A stretch of 64,000 nt of DNA from VRUE01 sp963807425 (GCA_963807425.1 CAWEBZ010000002.1:1-64000); one strand, 5' to 3'; positions 50,528-60,270 are shown, numbered from the stretch's first letter. Program-made: numbers and translations. Notes: a model not told the origin generated them from the letters alone.

Positions 50528-51004
50528 TCAGTAGCCGCAGACCGCGAGGCCGTATTCTTCGGACAGTCCCTTCGCCCTGCGGAAGAGTTCCGTGTTGGTC
50601 CTCAACCCCGTCGCGGGATCTTCTTCAGTCCTTTCGAGTCCTTCTTCGAGCGCTTCGATGATCGCCTCGACTTCATCCTCATCGCCGCTGGGTGCTCCCA
50701 GCGCTTGCAGTTCGTCGATCTCGCGCGTGGTGGACGGAATCACGACCGTCTCCGCAATTTCGGTCGCCTTCGCGTTGGTTTCCGATACGGATTCCTCGCT
50801 TTCCTTGACGACGTTCTCTTTCAGGTAGGCCGCCAGCTTGGATTCGACCCGCTTATCTCCCGCCTGGCAGATGGCGTCCGCCTTTTTGAGAAACGCCGCT
50901 TTGGAGATCGAGCTCGTGCTCGTATCGTCGTCACCCCCACAACCCCCCGCGATCAGCGCGATCGCCAGCGCGCCGACCGACAGTGCAATCAACCCCTTGC
51001 TCAC
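50528..51004 (-). CDS. Lipoprotein, tandem paralogue B
   Basis: The 158-residue product (GTG start) has a lipobox (I-A-G-G-C-G-G, Cys near residue 22), an Asp/Thr/Ser linker, and a helical domain with S-I-S-K-A-A-F-L-K-K-A-D-A-I-C and D-E-L-Q-A-L-G-A-P, ending A-V-C-G-Y. It is a clear paralogue of the next gene upstream (51065). The two outer cysteines may form a disulfide. Unknown extracellular role. Confidence 0.8.
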   Translation of the reverse strand: MSKGLIALSVGALAIALIAGGCGGDDDTSTSSISKAAFLKKADAICQAGDKRVESKLAAYLKENVVKESEESVSETNAKATEIAETVVIPSTTREIDELQALGAPSGDEDEVEAIIEALEEGLERTEEDPATGLRTNTELFRRAKGLSEEYGLAVCGY

Positions 51005-51064
51005 GTTGACCCCTCCGCTTGCCTTGACTGGTGGGGGAAACCTACCTCGTCTCGCCGCGGCGGT

Positions 51065-51607
51065 CTATTTCCCGGAAGCCCCTTCCCCCTGGGCACAGAC
51101 TTCGAAGCCGTAGCCCGCGACGATCGCGCGGGCCTTGCCCAGCAACTGATCCGGGGACTGAATCGCCATAGTGGGATTCTTTTCGGCCTTCTTGGCCGCC
51201 GCTTCCACTTCGCTCAAGAAGCTGACGATCTGGAGCTGATCCTGCTCCGGAGCGCCAAGCGCACGGATCTCGTCGACTTGGAACTGGAGCACCGGCGCCA
51301 GGATTTCCTTGGCGATGTCCTCGGTCTGCTGGGGATTCAGTTTGTTGCCTTCGATTCCTTTGTCTTTGAGATAGCTCGCGAGTTCGGCCTGGGCTTTTTT
51401 GCCGGCGCTGGCGCAAACCGCATCGGCTTCTTCGATGAACTCGGCTTTGCTGATCGATGAGGCAGTCGTCGTATCAGCGTTGCCAGCGTCGTTTCCTCCA
51501 GCGTTGCCGTTTCCCCCGCCGTCATCGCTTCCCCCGCCGCCGCATCCAGCCACGATCAGGATGGCGACAAGCACCATGGCAATCGTTGTGATCGGTCGCA
51601 TGCTCAA
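51065..51607 (-). CDS. Lipoprotein, tandem paralogue A
   Basis: The 180-residue product has a lipobox (I-V-A-G-C-G-G, Cys near residue 22), a Gly/Asn/Asp linker, then S-I-S-K-A-E-F-I-E-E-A-D-A-V-C and D-E-I-R-A-L-G-A-P, ending E-V-C-A-Q-G. It is paralogous to the gene at 50528. Both genes carry the same upstream block (TTGACTGGTRGGGGAAAYCTAC on the + strand, at 51028 and 51630), so the promoter was duplicated with the gene. Confidence 0.8.
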   Translation of the reverse strand: MSMRPITTIAMVLVAILIVAGCGGGGSDDGGGNGNAGGNDAGNADTTTASSISKAEFIEEADAVCASAGKKAQAELASYLKDKGIEGNKLNPQQTEDIAKEILAPVLQFQVDEIRALGAPEQDQLQIVSFLSEVEAAAKKAEKNPTMAIQSPDQLLGKARAIVAGYGFEVCAQGEGASGK

Positions 51608-51679
51608 GACCTACTCCCCTCCAATTACTTTGACTGGTAGGGGAAATCTACACGCTCACACCGCCTGAGGCCAGAAGCC

Positions 51680-52867
<1,188 letters not shown>

Positions 52868-52884
52868 CGCACGCCTCCGTTCGA

Positions 52885-52900
52885 TTGACTGGTCAGTCAA
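52885..52900. promoter_or_regulatory. Operator-like palindrome, shared regulon site 2
   Basis: TTGACTGGTCAGTCAA, identical to 43479-43494, with 21 bp of identical context (GATTG...AACCA). It lies between the divergent thiolase and 3-hydroxyacyl-CoA dehydrogenase genes, 17 bp from the thiolase start, where a bound repressor would block transcription. Confidence 0.7.
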
Positions 52901-52965
52901 CCAAGAGTACCTGGCAGCAGGGGTCGGGCGACCGCTCTTCACGGAGCTTGATAGGAACCCGCACC

Positions 52966-53790
52966 ATGAATGCAAGCACGGGGTACGAGAGTCCGGGAAT
53001 CGCGGGAAGCGGCGCCATCGCCACAGGTCTGGCCGCTGTGTCCACCACAACCGCCGACACGATCCTCCTCGCCAGGAGCGAGGCGTCCGCTTGGCGGGCG
53101 GAGGAGAAAGTCGTCGCGGCCTGCGCCAAGATCGAGGGAGCCGAACCGTCGCGACTGCGGGTAACGACGGATCCAGCCGACCTTTCCGAGTGCGACATCG
53201 TCGTCGAGGCGATCGTCGAGGAGGTCGCGCCCAAGGGCGAGCTACTCGCCAGGGTCGCCGCGGCCTGCCCCAACGCCGATCTCGCAACCACCACCTCGTC
53301 GCTCGGCATCGCCGAGATCGCCGAGGCGGGCGGGATCGCCGGCCGCCTCTTCGGGCTTCACGTCTTCAACCCGGTGCCGCGAATGAAGCTGGTCGAGGTC
53401 TGCTTCCCGGATGGCACCGACGGCGCCCGCGAGAAGGCGCTCGCCTGGTGCGCCGCACTGGGCAAGACCGCGGTTGAGGTTCCCGACCTGGCCGGCTTCG
53501 TCGTCAACAGGCTGCTCTTTCCCTACCTCTTCGACGCCGTCCGCTTCATGGAACAGACAGGCATGGAGGCCGGTGAGGTCGACACCTGCATGAAGCTCGG
53601 GGCCGGCCACCCGATGGGCCCGCTGGCGCTGCTCGACTTCGTCGGTCTCGACGTCTGCAAGGCGATCGGTGACGCCCTCTACGCCGCCTCCGGCGAGGAG
53701 TACCAGAAGCCCCCCAAGCTCCTGGTCAAGATGGAGGACGAAGGGAAGCTAGGCCGCAAGAGCGGCGCTGGGTTTTACACGTACGACTAG
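52966..53790 (+). CDS. 3-hydroxyacyl-CoA dehydrogenase
   Basis: The 274-residue product has an N-terminal NAD domain (G-I-A-G-S-G-A-I-A-T-G-L, a variant of the usual G-A-G-T-M-G-x-G), the catalytic region H-V-F-N-P-V-P-R-M-K-L-V-E-V (His) with E-A-I-V-E-E, and the C-terminal domain with V-N-R-L-L-F-P and G-A-G-H-P-M-G-P-L-A-L-L-D. It oxidises 3-hydroxyacyl-CoA to 3-ketoacyl-CoA, feeding the divergent thiolase. ATG 52966 was chosen over upstream non-ATG starts. The stop overlaps that of the convergent small gene. Confidence 0.92.
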   Translation: MNASTGYESPGIAGSGAIATGLAAVSTTTADTILLARSEASAWRAEEKVVAACAKIEGAEPSRLRVTTDPADLSECDIVVEAIVEEVAPKGELLARVAAACPNADLATTTSSLGIAEIAEAGGIAGRLFGLHVFNPVPRMKLVEVCFPDGTDGAREKALAWCAALGKTAVEVPDLAGFVVNRLLFPYLFDAVRFMEQTGMEAGEVDTCMKLGAGHPMGPLALLDFVGLDVCKAIGDALYAASGEEYQKPPKLLVKMEDEGKLGRKSGAGFYTYD

Positions 53791-54014
53791 CGCTTTCCGG
53801 CTAGATCCCAGATGACGTCGGCCGGGGAGATGCCCTGGCGGCGGGCGATGCTCTCGACCTCATCCCAGGGAAGCTCGGCCTCGGGCAGATCGTCCCAACG
53901 CGCCAGATCAAGGGCCTCGACGGCTCCCTGAAGCGCCGGGCCGAGATGCTCCTCCGCGCGCAGCAGCGCCCTGAGAACCTCGAGCTGCTTGTCGCTCAAA
54001 CGCACAACCCACAT
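53787..54014 (-). CDS. Small hypothetical protein, 75 aa
   Basis: ATG 54014 is preceded by GGAGG with a six-base gap; the longer frame to 54053 lacks such a site. The acidic product begins M-W-V-V-R-L-S-D-K-Q-L-E-V-L-R and is helical throughout, with no known domain. It lies 44 bp downstream of the CNNM gene on the same strand and overlaps the convergent dehydrogenase stop by four bases. Confidence 0.7.
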   Translation of the reverse strand: MWVVRLSDKQLEVLRALLRAEEHLGPALQGAVEALDLARWDDLPEAELPWDEVESIARRQGISPADVIWDLAGKR

Positions 54015-54058
54015 GCATGACCTCCAGGATTCGGCGGGACGCGGGTTGCTCAAAGAAA

Positions 54059-55357
54059 TTAAGAACCGGGGCGGACGGAACCGCTGATGCGGACCGCCTC
54101 AATCCGGTTCTCGCGCACCGACTCGACCCGGATCGTGTAGCCGTTGGCCGTGATCGAGTCACCCCGCTTCGGTAGCCGGCCGAGCTCGCCGAAGACGTAA
54201 CCCCCCACAGAGTTGTATGCGTCGGTGTCGACCGGCAGCTCGATTCCGGCGTCGGAGAGGTCGCCGAGCGACACGTGTCCGCGCACGAACCACTCTCCGC
54301 TCGCCAGCTGCCGCAGCGCCGCGGCGCGGGGGTCGGTCTCGTCTTCGATCTCCCCCACCACCTCCTCGAGAATGTCCTCGACGGTGACGATCCCGACCGT
54401 GCGGCCGTACTCGTCAACGATCACGGAGAGCGAGGTGCGCTGGACCTGGAGGTCGTGGAGGAGGTCGTCGAGCGGGCGAGTCTCGGGGACAATCACGGCC
54501 TCGCGAACCGCCGACTCGATTCCGGCATCCGGTCCGTCGCTCATGAAGAGCCGGGCGAGGCTGTTGTTATGGACGATTCCCTTGACCCGGTCCGGGTTCT
54601 CGTCCTCGATCACGACAAGGCGCGTGTGGCCAGAGGTGACACAGCGCCGCAGCGCCGTCTCCACGGTCTCAGAGGCATCAACGGTGACCACCGCGGGGAT
54701 CGGAGTCATCACCTCGCGCGCCTCCTGCTCGTGCAGGTGGAAGACGCCGCCCAGCATTCCCGCCTCGCCGGGATCCAGCGTCCCACCCAACTTCGAGCGA
54801 TCGATGATCTGCTTCAGGTCCTCAGCTGTGTGGCGCTCCTCGATGTCGGTCGGATCGACGCCGAAGAGACGGACGATCGCGTTCGAGAATGCGCTCAGCA
54901 CGATGGTCACGGGCGCGGTTGCCGCGCGGAACCAGTTGAGCGGACGGGAGACACGGCGAGCGGTGCGCTCGGCGTGGCTGATCGCCAGCATCTTCGGCAC
55001 CTGCTCGCCGATGCTGATGTGAATCGCGGTGACCAGGGTGAAGGCGATCGCCACCGAGAGGCCGACCGCGACGCCGTGCGAGAGACCGCCGAAGGCCGGC
55101 TCCAGCAGCTCGGCCAGCGCCGGCTCGCCCAGGAAGCCGATGCCGATCGACGCCATCGTGATCCCGATCTGACAGGCCGAAAGCGACTCGTCGATCTTGT
55201 CGAGCTGCTCGACCACCGCCTCCGCCCCGCTCTCACCTTCCTCGGCAAGCTGCTCGATCTTCCCGCGACGGGTCCGCACCAAGGCGAACTCGGCCGCGAC
55301 AAAGAAGCCGTTGATCGCAACCAGCAGGAGCAGGAGGACGAGCAGGAGGATGCTCAT
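54059..55357 (-). CDS. CNNM/CorC-type membrane protein (hemolysin family)
   Basis: The 432-residue product has a DUF21 transmembrane domain (about 1-170, with N-G-F-F-V-A-A-E-F-A-L-V and S-I-G-E-Q-V-P-K), a pair of CBS domains (about 200-340, V-M-T-P-I-P-A-V-V and D-E-Y-G-R-T-V-G-I-V-T-V-E-D), and a C-terminal CorC/HlyC domain (about 350-430). Members are linked to Mg2+ or other cation efflux and to adenine-nucleotide sensing through CBS. It is divergent from the BtuF-like gene. Confidence 0.92.
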   Translation of the reverse strand: MSILLLVLLLLLVAINGFFVAAEFALVRTRRGKIEQLAEEGESGAEAVVEQLDKIDESLSACQIGITMASIGIGFLGEPALAELLEPAFGGLSHGVAVGLSVAIAFTLVTAIHISIGEQVPKMLAISHAERTARRVSRPLNWFRAATAPVTIVLSAFSNAIVRLFGVDPTDIEERHTAEDLKQIIDRSKLGGTLDPGEAGMLGGVFHLHEQEAREVMTPIPAVVTVDASETVETALRRCVTSGHTRLVVIEDENPDRVKGIVHNNSLARLFMSDGPDAGIESAVREAVIVPETRPLDDLLHDLQVQRTSLSVIVDEYGRTVGIVTVEDILEEVVGEIEDETDPRAAALRQLASGEWFVRGHVSLGDLSDAGIELPVDTDAYNSVGGYVFGELGRLPKRGDSITANGYTIRVESVRENRIEAVRISGSVRPGS

Positions 55358-55465
55358 CGGCTATATGACCCGGTACTTCGGGGGAGGTCGTCGTCGGCCA
55401 TTCGGCGGAAGGGAATATAGCTTTCCCCTCCGCGGATCCAGCAGGAAGTGCCATATTGAGCCCGG

Positions 55466-56380
55466 ATGCGCATCGCAAGCCTCGTACCGTCGGCAACCGA
55501 GATGCTCTTCGCCCTCGGGCTGGGGGATGACGTCGTCGCGGTGACGCACGAGTGCGACTACCCGCCCGAGGTTCGTTCTCGTCCCCATCTGACCCGCACC
55601 GTGCTGCCCGCCGGCCTCAGCGCCAGGGAGATCGACAACACGGTCAAGGTGCGGGTCGCCGAGGGCCAGGCGCTCTACGAGCTGGATGAGGAGCTGCTGG
55701 CCTCGCTTGCCCCCGATCTGATCGTCACCCAGGCGATCTGCGAGGTATGCGCGGTTTCCTACGAGGACGTGCTCGAAGTAGCCGCGCGCCTACCCGGGCG
55801 GCCGCAGGTGATCCAGCAGGACCCCAGCACGCTCGGCGAGATGCTGGAGGACGTGATCCGGCTCGGCGAGGCGGCGCGGATCGAGCCGCAGGCACACGAG
55901 CTGCGGGGCGAGCTGGAGGGCAGGCTGGCGACCGTTCGCGCTGCCGTCTCCGGGGCGAGCCTGCCGCGGGTGATCGCGCTGGAGTGGCTCGACCCGCCCT
56001 TCGTCGGCGGCCACTGGATCCCCGAGATGATCTCGATCGCCGGCGGCGAGGACGTCGCCGGGCCTCCCGGGCTGAAGTCACCGGAGGTTTCCTGGGGAGA
56101 GCTTTCCGGATTGGGGCCCGATGTCGCGATCGCGATGCCATGCGGCTGGTACGTCGAGGACTCGCGCACTCAGGCCCTCGAGCACTGGGAGCAGATCGAG
56201 GAGCTGGGGGCGAAGCGGATCTTCGCCGTGGATGCGGCATCGACCTTTTCCCGGCCTGGACCGCGGCTGATCGACGGGGTCGAGCTGCTCGGGCATCTGC
56301 TCCATCCCGATCTGGTCGACCCACCGGGGAACATCGGCTTCGCCGAGCTACAGGCGCCCGAGGTGCAGCAGGGTCGCTGA
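55466..56380 (+). CDS. BtuF-like cobalamin-binding-type protein, no signal peptide
   Basis: The 304-residue product has the two-lobed substrate-binding fold of BtuF/FepB-type proteins: R-I-A-S-L-V-P-S-A-T-E-M at the N-terminus, D-L-I-V-T-Q-A-I-C-E-V-C-A-V and W-L-D-P-P-F-V-G-G-H-W. It begins directly with the first strand, with no signal peptide or lipobox, so it may be cytoplasmic. Ligand binding (corrinoid or metal chelate) is inferred from the family. No ABC transporter genes adjoin it. Confidence 0.85.
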   Translation: MRIASLVPSATEMLFALGLGDDVVAVTHECDYPPEVRSRPHLTRTVLPAGLSAREIDNTVKVRVAEGQALYELDEELLASLAPDLIVTQAICEVCAVSYEDVLEVAARLPGRPQVIQQDPSTLGEMLEDVIRLGEAARIEPQAHELRGELEGRLATVRAAVSGASLPRVIALEWLDPPFVGGHWIPEMISIAGGEDVAGPPGLKSPEVSWGELSGLGPDVAIAMPCGWYVEDSRTQALEHWEQIEELGAKRIFAVDAASTFSRPGPRLIDGVELLGHLLHPDLVDPPGNIGFAELQAPEVQQGR

Positions 56381-56382
56381 GG

Positions 56383-57207
56383 TCAGGCGACGGCCAGCGC
56401 GCCGACGACCGAGAGAACACCGACCGCGATCATCGCCGCCAGCTCCGCTCCCAGCCGATTGGGTCCAAGCATGCCCCGGTCGCCCGCGACGATCGCGATC
56501 CCGCAGAGCAGGCCCCCGGCCAAACCGCCGAGATGGCCGCCGATGCTGATTCCGGCGATGCCGAAGGTGAGCGCGAGATTGATCAGCAGCAGCACCCCGA
56601 GCTCCGAGGCCACGGTGTTGAGGCCGCGACCGCGGGCGATCACGAAGGTGGCGCCGAAGATGCCGAAGATCGCCCCCGAGGCCCCAACCGTGAACTGACC
56701 TGGGTCGGTAAGCGCCAGCGCCCCGAACGATCCCGCGAGCAGCGAGGCGAAATAGAGGGCGACGAAGCGGGGCGTCCCGATCCCCGGCTCCAAGAGCCGC
56801 CCGAGCACGAAGAGGGCGAACATGTTGAAGCCGAGGTGCAGGAGTCCGGCATGGAGGAAGCCGCCGGTCACCAGGCGGTACCACTCGCCATCGGCAACCG
56901 CAGCCCCCTGCAAGCCGAAGTCGCGGACGAGGGAACCGCTGACCCCGCTGAGACCGCCGCTGCCTGTGGCTGTCTCGGCGAGATAGGCAACGACGTTGAG
57001 CGCGATCAGCACGACCGTCGCCGGCGCGGTGCCGAACAAGGAGGCCTCCCCCACCCCCCTCGTCACCTTCGTCCGCTGGCTCGCGCACTCCGGACAGCGC
57101 ATTCCCACCGGGGTCGGCGTCATGCAGTCGGGACAGATCGGCCGCCCGCACGATGAGCAGGAGACCCCCGTCTCGCGGTTCGGGTGCCTGTAACAAGTCT
57201 CGGCCAC
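56383..57207 (-). CDS. Rhomboid protease with N-terminal zinc finger
   Basis: The 274-residue product has a B-box-like zinc-binding N-terminus (C-Y-R-H-P, C-S-S-C-G-R-P-I-C, C-P-E-C, residues 5-42), then six membrane spans with G-A-S-G-A-I-F-G (catalytic Ser) and G-G-H-L-G-G-L (catalytic His), plus H-x-G-F-N-M-F-A near span 2. It is an intramembrane serine protease. Convergent with the BtuF-like gene and divergent from DUF4383. Confidence 0.92.
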   Translation of the reverse strand: MAETCYRHPNRETGVSCSSCGRPICPDCMTPTPVGMRCPECASQRTKVTRGVGEASLFGTAPATVVLIALNVVAYLAETATGSGGLSGVSGSLVRDFGLQGAAVADGEWYRLVTGGFLHAGLLHLGFNMFALFVLGRLLEPGIGTPRFVALYFASLLAGSFGALALTDPGQFTVGASGAIFGIFGATFVIARGRGLNTVASELGVLLLINLALTFGIAGISIGGHLGGLAGGLLCGIAIVAGDRGMLGPNRLGAELAAMIAVGVLSVVGALAVA

Positions 57208-57234
57208 GGGGATGCGCAGCCTACAATCGTCGCC

Positions 57235-57654
57235 GTGGACGGACCCAGCCCGGCAAGGCTCTACACGACGCTCTGCGGCGCACTGCTCGTCATCGCCGGG
57301 ATCGCCGGCTTCTTCTACAGCGCCTCCTTCGGCTCGCCCGGTGAGGTCGGCGAGGTGTTCGGGGCCTTCGCCGTCAACGGCTGGAGCAACGTGCTCTACG
57401 TCCTCGCCGGAACGATCGGCCTGCTGGCCGCCGACTACGGCTCGCGCCCGTACGCGCTGAGCGTCGGGCTGATCTTCGTCGTGATCGCGGCCTGGGGATT
57501 CACGATCGGCAGCGGCGACTCGATCCTCGGCTTTCTCCCCGTCAACACCGCGGACACCGTCTTCAGCCTTGTGCTCGGCGTGCTCGGGATCGGCGCAGCG
57601 ATGGCGACGCCCAAGGCGAAAGCGAAGGCCAAGCCCGCTTCCGCTATGGCCTGA
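57235..57654 (+). CDS. DUF4383 membrane protein
   Basis: GTG 57235 gives a 139-residue product with four membrane spans (about 10-30, 45-65, 73-93 and 105-123) and the DUF4383 pattern: V-N-G-W-S-N-V-L-Y-V-L-A-G near span 2 and F-L-P-V-N-T-A-D-T-V-F-S-L before span 4. The C-terminus is an Ala/Lys tail. The function is unknown; the family is common in Actinobacteria. It overlaps the convergent gene's stop by 11 bp. Confidence 0.82.
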   Translation: MDGPSPARLYTTLCGALLVIAGIAGFFYSASFGSPGEVGEVFGAFAVNGWSNVLYVLAGTIGLLAADYGSRPYALSVGLIFVVIAAWGFTIGSGDSILGFLPVNTADTVFSLVLGVLGIGAAMATPKAKAKAKPASAMA

Positions 57655-57991
57655 GCCGGCCGCTCAGCGAGCGCAGGCCGCCCTTGGCCTGCTGACGGCC
57701 ACGGCGGCGGGCCTCGAGCAGGACCAGGGCACTGGCGGCGACACCCCCAGCGCCGACCGCGACCACCGGGCGCACCCAGTTGCGAGGATCGCGCAAGGCG
57801 CGCAGCTCGCTGTCGGAGAGCTCCTCGGCCCAGTGAGACAGCTCCTCTGCAGCGGCCTGGGTGACGGCGGACAGCGTGTCCTCGACCCTGCCTGAGAGCC
57901 GCTCCGGCGGCTCGATCGGCCGCAGCGCATCGGAGAGCAGATGCTCGACGTTCCAGGTGCTGCCGCTGAGTCGCTCGCTGGCTTCACTCAT
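57644..57991 (-). CDS. Small membrane protein, possible sigma partner
   Basis: The 115-residue product is acidic and helical at the N-terminus (about 1-70), has one membrane span (about 74-94), and a basic C-terminus. The ATG overlaps the sigma-factor stop by eight bases, the usual arrangement for an anti-sigma factor. It lacks the zinc-type anti-sigma motif (H-x3-C-x2-C), so an anti-sigma role is inferred from position and topology only. Confidence 0.75.
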   Translation of the reverse strand: MSEASERLSGSTWNVEHLLSDALRPIEPPERLSGRVEDTLSAVTQAAAEELSHWAEELSDSELRALRDPRNWVRPVVAVGAGGVAASALVLLEARRRGRQQAKGGLRSLSGRLRP

Positions 57992-58550
57992 CGTCCATCT
58001 CCTCCTGCAGCTGCTTGATCGCGCGATGGATCAGCACCTTGGTGGCACCGTCGGTGCGACCGAGGGCGCGGGCGATCTCGCGGTTGTCCATGCCGAGCGC
58101 AAAGCGCATGATCAACGCCTCGCGACGGTCGTCGGGGAGGTTCTCCAGCTTGGCCATCACCTGGCGCAGCTCCTCGCGGCCCTCGGCGATCGCCTCGGTG
58201 CCGTGGCGGGCCGGAATCGGGTCCGCGTTCTCGAGCGATGTCTGCGGCCGGCGCGAGCGGTCGCGGTAGTAGTTCGAGGCGAGGTTGTGGGCGATCCGGA
58301 TCAGCCAGGGACGCAGCGGCCGTCCGGCGGACTCCCGCCGGGCGCGGTCGAAGTGGCGATAGGCCTGAAGGAAGGCCTGCTCGGTGAGGTCCTCGGCATC
58401 GTGGGGGTTGCCGATCCGGTAATAGGCATAGGAATAGACGTCGCGCAGGTGGGCCCGGTAGAGGTCCTCGAAGGCCCGGTCCAGCTCCGCCTTGGCGGCT
58501 GGGTCGAGGCTCGCCGGCTCGACGTTCTCGCTCGCTCGCTCCGCGCTCAC
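57984..58550 (-). CDS. ECF-type RNA polymerase sigma factor
   Basis: The 188-residue product has sigma region 2 (about 25-95; D-L-Y-R-A-H-L-R-D-V-Y-S-Y-A, D-A-E-D-L-T-E-Q-A-F) and region 4 (about 125-180; L-P-D-D-R-R-E-A-L-I-M-R-F and I-A-R-A-L-G-R-T-D-G-A-T-K). No region 1.1 or 3. It is located 21 bp downstream of the PlsC-GpsA gene, and its probable membrane partner overlaps its 3' end. Confidence 0.9.
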   Translation of the reverse strand: MSAERASENVEPASLDPAAKAELDRAFEDLYRAHLRDVYSYAYYRIGNPHDAEDLTEQAFLQAYRHFDRARRESAGRPLRPWLIRIAHNLASNYYRDRSRRPQTSLENADPIPARHGTEAIAEGREELRQVMAKLENLPDDRREALIMRFALGMDNREIARALGRTDGATKVLIHRAIKQLQEEMDDE

Positions 58551-58571
58551 AGATCAACCCTAGATGCACCA

Positions 58572-60239
58572 TCAAGCTGCCTTCTTCGAGCGCTCGGCAC
58601 TGCGCAGCCCGGCAACCCAGGACTCAGCGTCGATCTCGCCCCGGATCAGGGCGGCGAGGCCGGACAGCGCTTCCGCGGGGGTTCCCGCCGCCTCGGTGGC
58701 TGCCGCCAGCAGCGGCACCGCGTCCAACCCCTCGGAAGCCTGGCCGATCAACCCGGGGATCTCAGCCGCCGGCGTTCCCCTGCCGAGCAGCTCTCCGGCG
58801 CGGCGGTTGCGGCCGGTCGGCGCCATCACCGTCGCTGTGAGGTCGCCGACCCCGGCCAGGCCGGAGAAGGTCTCGAGCTCGGCGCCGCGGCCGATCGCGT
58901 ACTCGATGCACTCGTGCCAGATCTCCGCCGCTGCGATACCCGCCGCGTTCAGCCCATGGGGCTCGGCGGCGGCGGCGGCCAGAGCCGCGGCGTTCTTCGC
59001 CGCCCCGGCCATCTCGACCCCGGCGACGTCGTGCGCGCGCTCGCAGACCAGGCCGGCATGATCGAAGACGCCGCCGAGCTGTTCGCGAAGGTCCGCATCG
59101 GCGGAACCGAGCACGAGGGCGGCAGAGCCCGACACGGCCTCGCGTGCGTGCGCCGGCCCGCCGAGACAGGCAATCGCACGCGCACGAACCCGCTCGCCGA
59201 CGTACTCGGCGGGGAGCTGCCCCAGCGGCGCGATCAGCCCCTTGGTTAGGAGCAGAACGGCGGAGCGCGCACCGATCCGGTCGGCGATCGTCCCGACGGC
59301 CTGGGGTAGCGATCCCGACGGGATCGCCAGGCAGACGAGGTCCAGCCCGGCCAGCTCGATCTCCGATGCGGGACGCACGCGCACCGTGCTCGGCAGGCGG
59401 ACGCCCTCGAGGTAGCGGCGGTTTTCGCCGGCCTCGGCGATCTCCGCGGCCTGCGTAGCGGTGCGGGCTCCGAGCTGGACCTCGAGCCCGCCGCGAGCCA
59501 GCAGCACAGCGACCGCGGTGCCCCAGCTACCGGCGCCGATCACCGCTGCGCGGCGCATCGGCGGCAGGCCTCCCATGTCCTCCCACTGCAGCTCGACATT
59601 GGGCCAGATCCTTGCCGTCACCGTCGCCGCCAAGCCGCGGGACGGGTCCTCCGCGCGGGGAAAGGTCATCGCGCGTCCAAGCCTCACCTTCACCTTGCGG
59701 GGACGGATTCGCCAGCCTCGTCGTACGTGTTCGGTGCCGAGCACTGCCGCGGGAATCACCGGCGCTCCGGTTTGCAGGGCGAGGCGACCGACCCCCCGCT
59801 TGGGCTCGGCCAACGAGCCACGGCGGATCCGGGTGCCCTCAGGGAAAATGCAGACAGTTCCGCCGCGCTCGACCACCAGCCGGGCGGTCTCGACCGACTC
59901 CTCGTCTGACTCGCCGCGGCGAATCGGGAAGGCACCCAGCCGCGAGAGCAGCCATCCCTGCCAGCGGCGCTCGAACAGCTCGACCTTGGCCACGTAGTTC
60001 AGCGGCCGCCGCCAGGGCAGGATGCCGCCAATCGCGAACGGGTCGAGAAAGCTCCTGTGGTTGGAGGCGACGATCAGGCCGCCTTTGACCCGACGCCCGT
60101 GCTCGCGACCGGTCCTCGTGTAGCGGAAGTAGACGAGGAAGAAGGGCGTCATCGCAACCCGCGCGAGCAGGTACATCGGCCAGTTGACGCCATGTCGGCG
60201 CGTGTAGGCGTGGTAGCGATGGAGTCGCTCTTCGATCAT
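58572..60239 (-). CDS. PlsC-GpsA fusion: acyltransferase and G3P dehydrogenase
   Basis: The 555-residue product fuses two phospholipid enzymes. Residues 1-205 are a PlsC-type acyltransferase with N-H-R-S-F-L-D-P (H-x4-D) and F-P-E-G-T-R. Residues 230-555 are an NAD(P)-dependent glycerol-3-phosphate dehydrogenase with V-I-G-A-G-S-W-G-T-A-V-A, L-L-T-K-G-L, M-A-G-A-A-K-N-A-A-A (catalytic Lys) and G-V-G-D-L-T-A-T. It would make sn-glycerol-3-phosphate and also acylate lysophosphatidate; the intermediate acylation needs another enzyme. A 23-bp dyad is centred on the start codon and no ribosome binding site is visible. Confidence 0.92.
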   Translation of the reverse strand: MIEERLHRYHAYTRRHGVNWPMYLLARVAMTPFFLVYFRYTRTGREHGRRVKGGLIVASNHRSFLDPFAIGGILPWRRPLNYVAKVELFERRWQGWLLSRLGAFPIRRGESDEESVETARLVVERGGTVCIFPEGTRIRRGSLAEPKRGVGRLALQTGAPVIPAAVLGTEHVRRGWRIRPRKVKVRLGRAMTFPRAEDPSRGLAATVTARIWPNVELQWEDMGGLPPMRRAAVIGAGSWGTAVAVLLARGGLEVQLGARTATQAAEIAEAGENRRYLEGVRLPSTVRVRPASEIELAGLDLVCLAIPSGSLPQAVGTIADRIGARSAVLLLTKGLIAPLGQLPAEYVGERVRARAIACLGGPAHAREAVSGSAALVLGSADADLREQLGGVFDHAGLVCERAHDVAGVEMAGAAKNAAALAAAAAEPHGLNAAGIAAAEIWHECIEYAIGRGAELETFSGLAGVGDLTATVMAPTGRNRRAGELLGRGTPAAEIPGLIGQASEGLDAVPLLAAATEAAGTPAEALSGLAALIRGEIDAESWVAGLRSAERSKKAA

Positions 60240-60248
60240 CGAAGAGCG
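60226..60248 (-). promoter_or_regulatory. Dyad centred on the plsC-gpsA start codon
   Basis: CGCTCTTCGAT and ATCGAAGAGCG flank a single central base, an 11-bp inverted repeat centred at 60237, the third base of the ATG at 60237-60239. In mRNA it could hide the start codon; in DNA it could be an operator. Confidence 0.55.
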
Positions 60249-60270
60249 CTACACGGGGAGAGCGTCGCGG

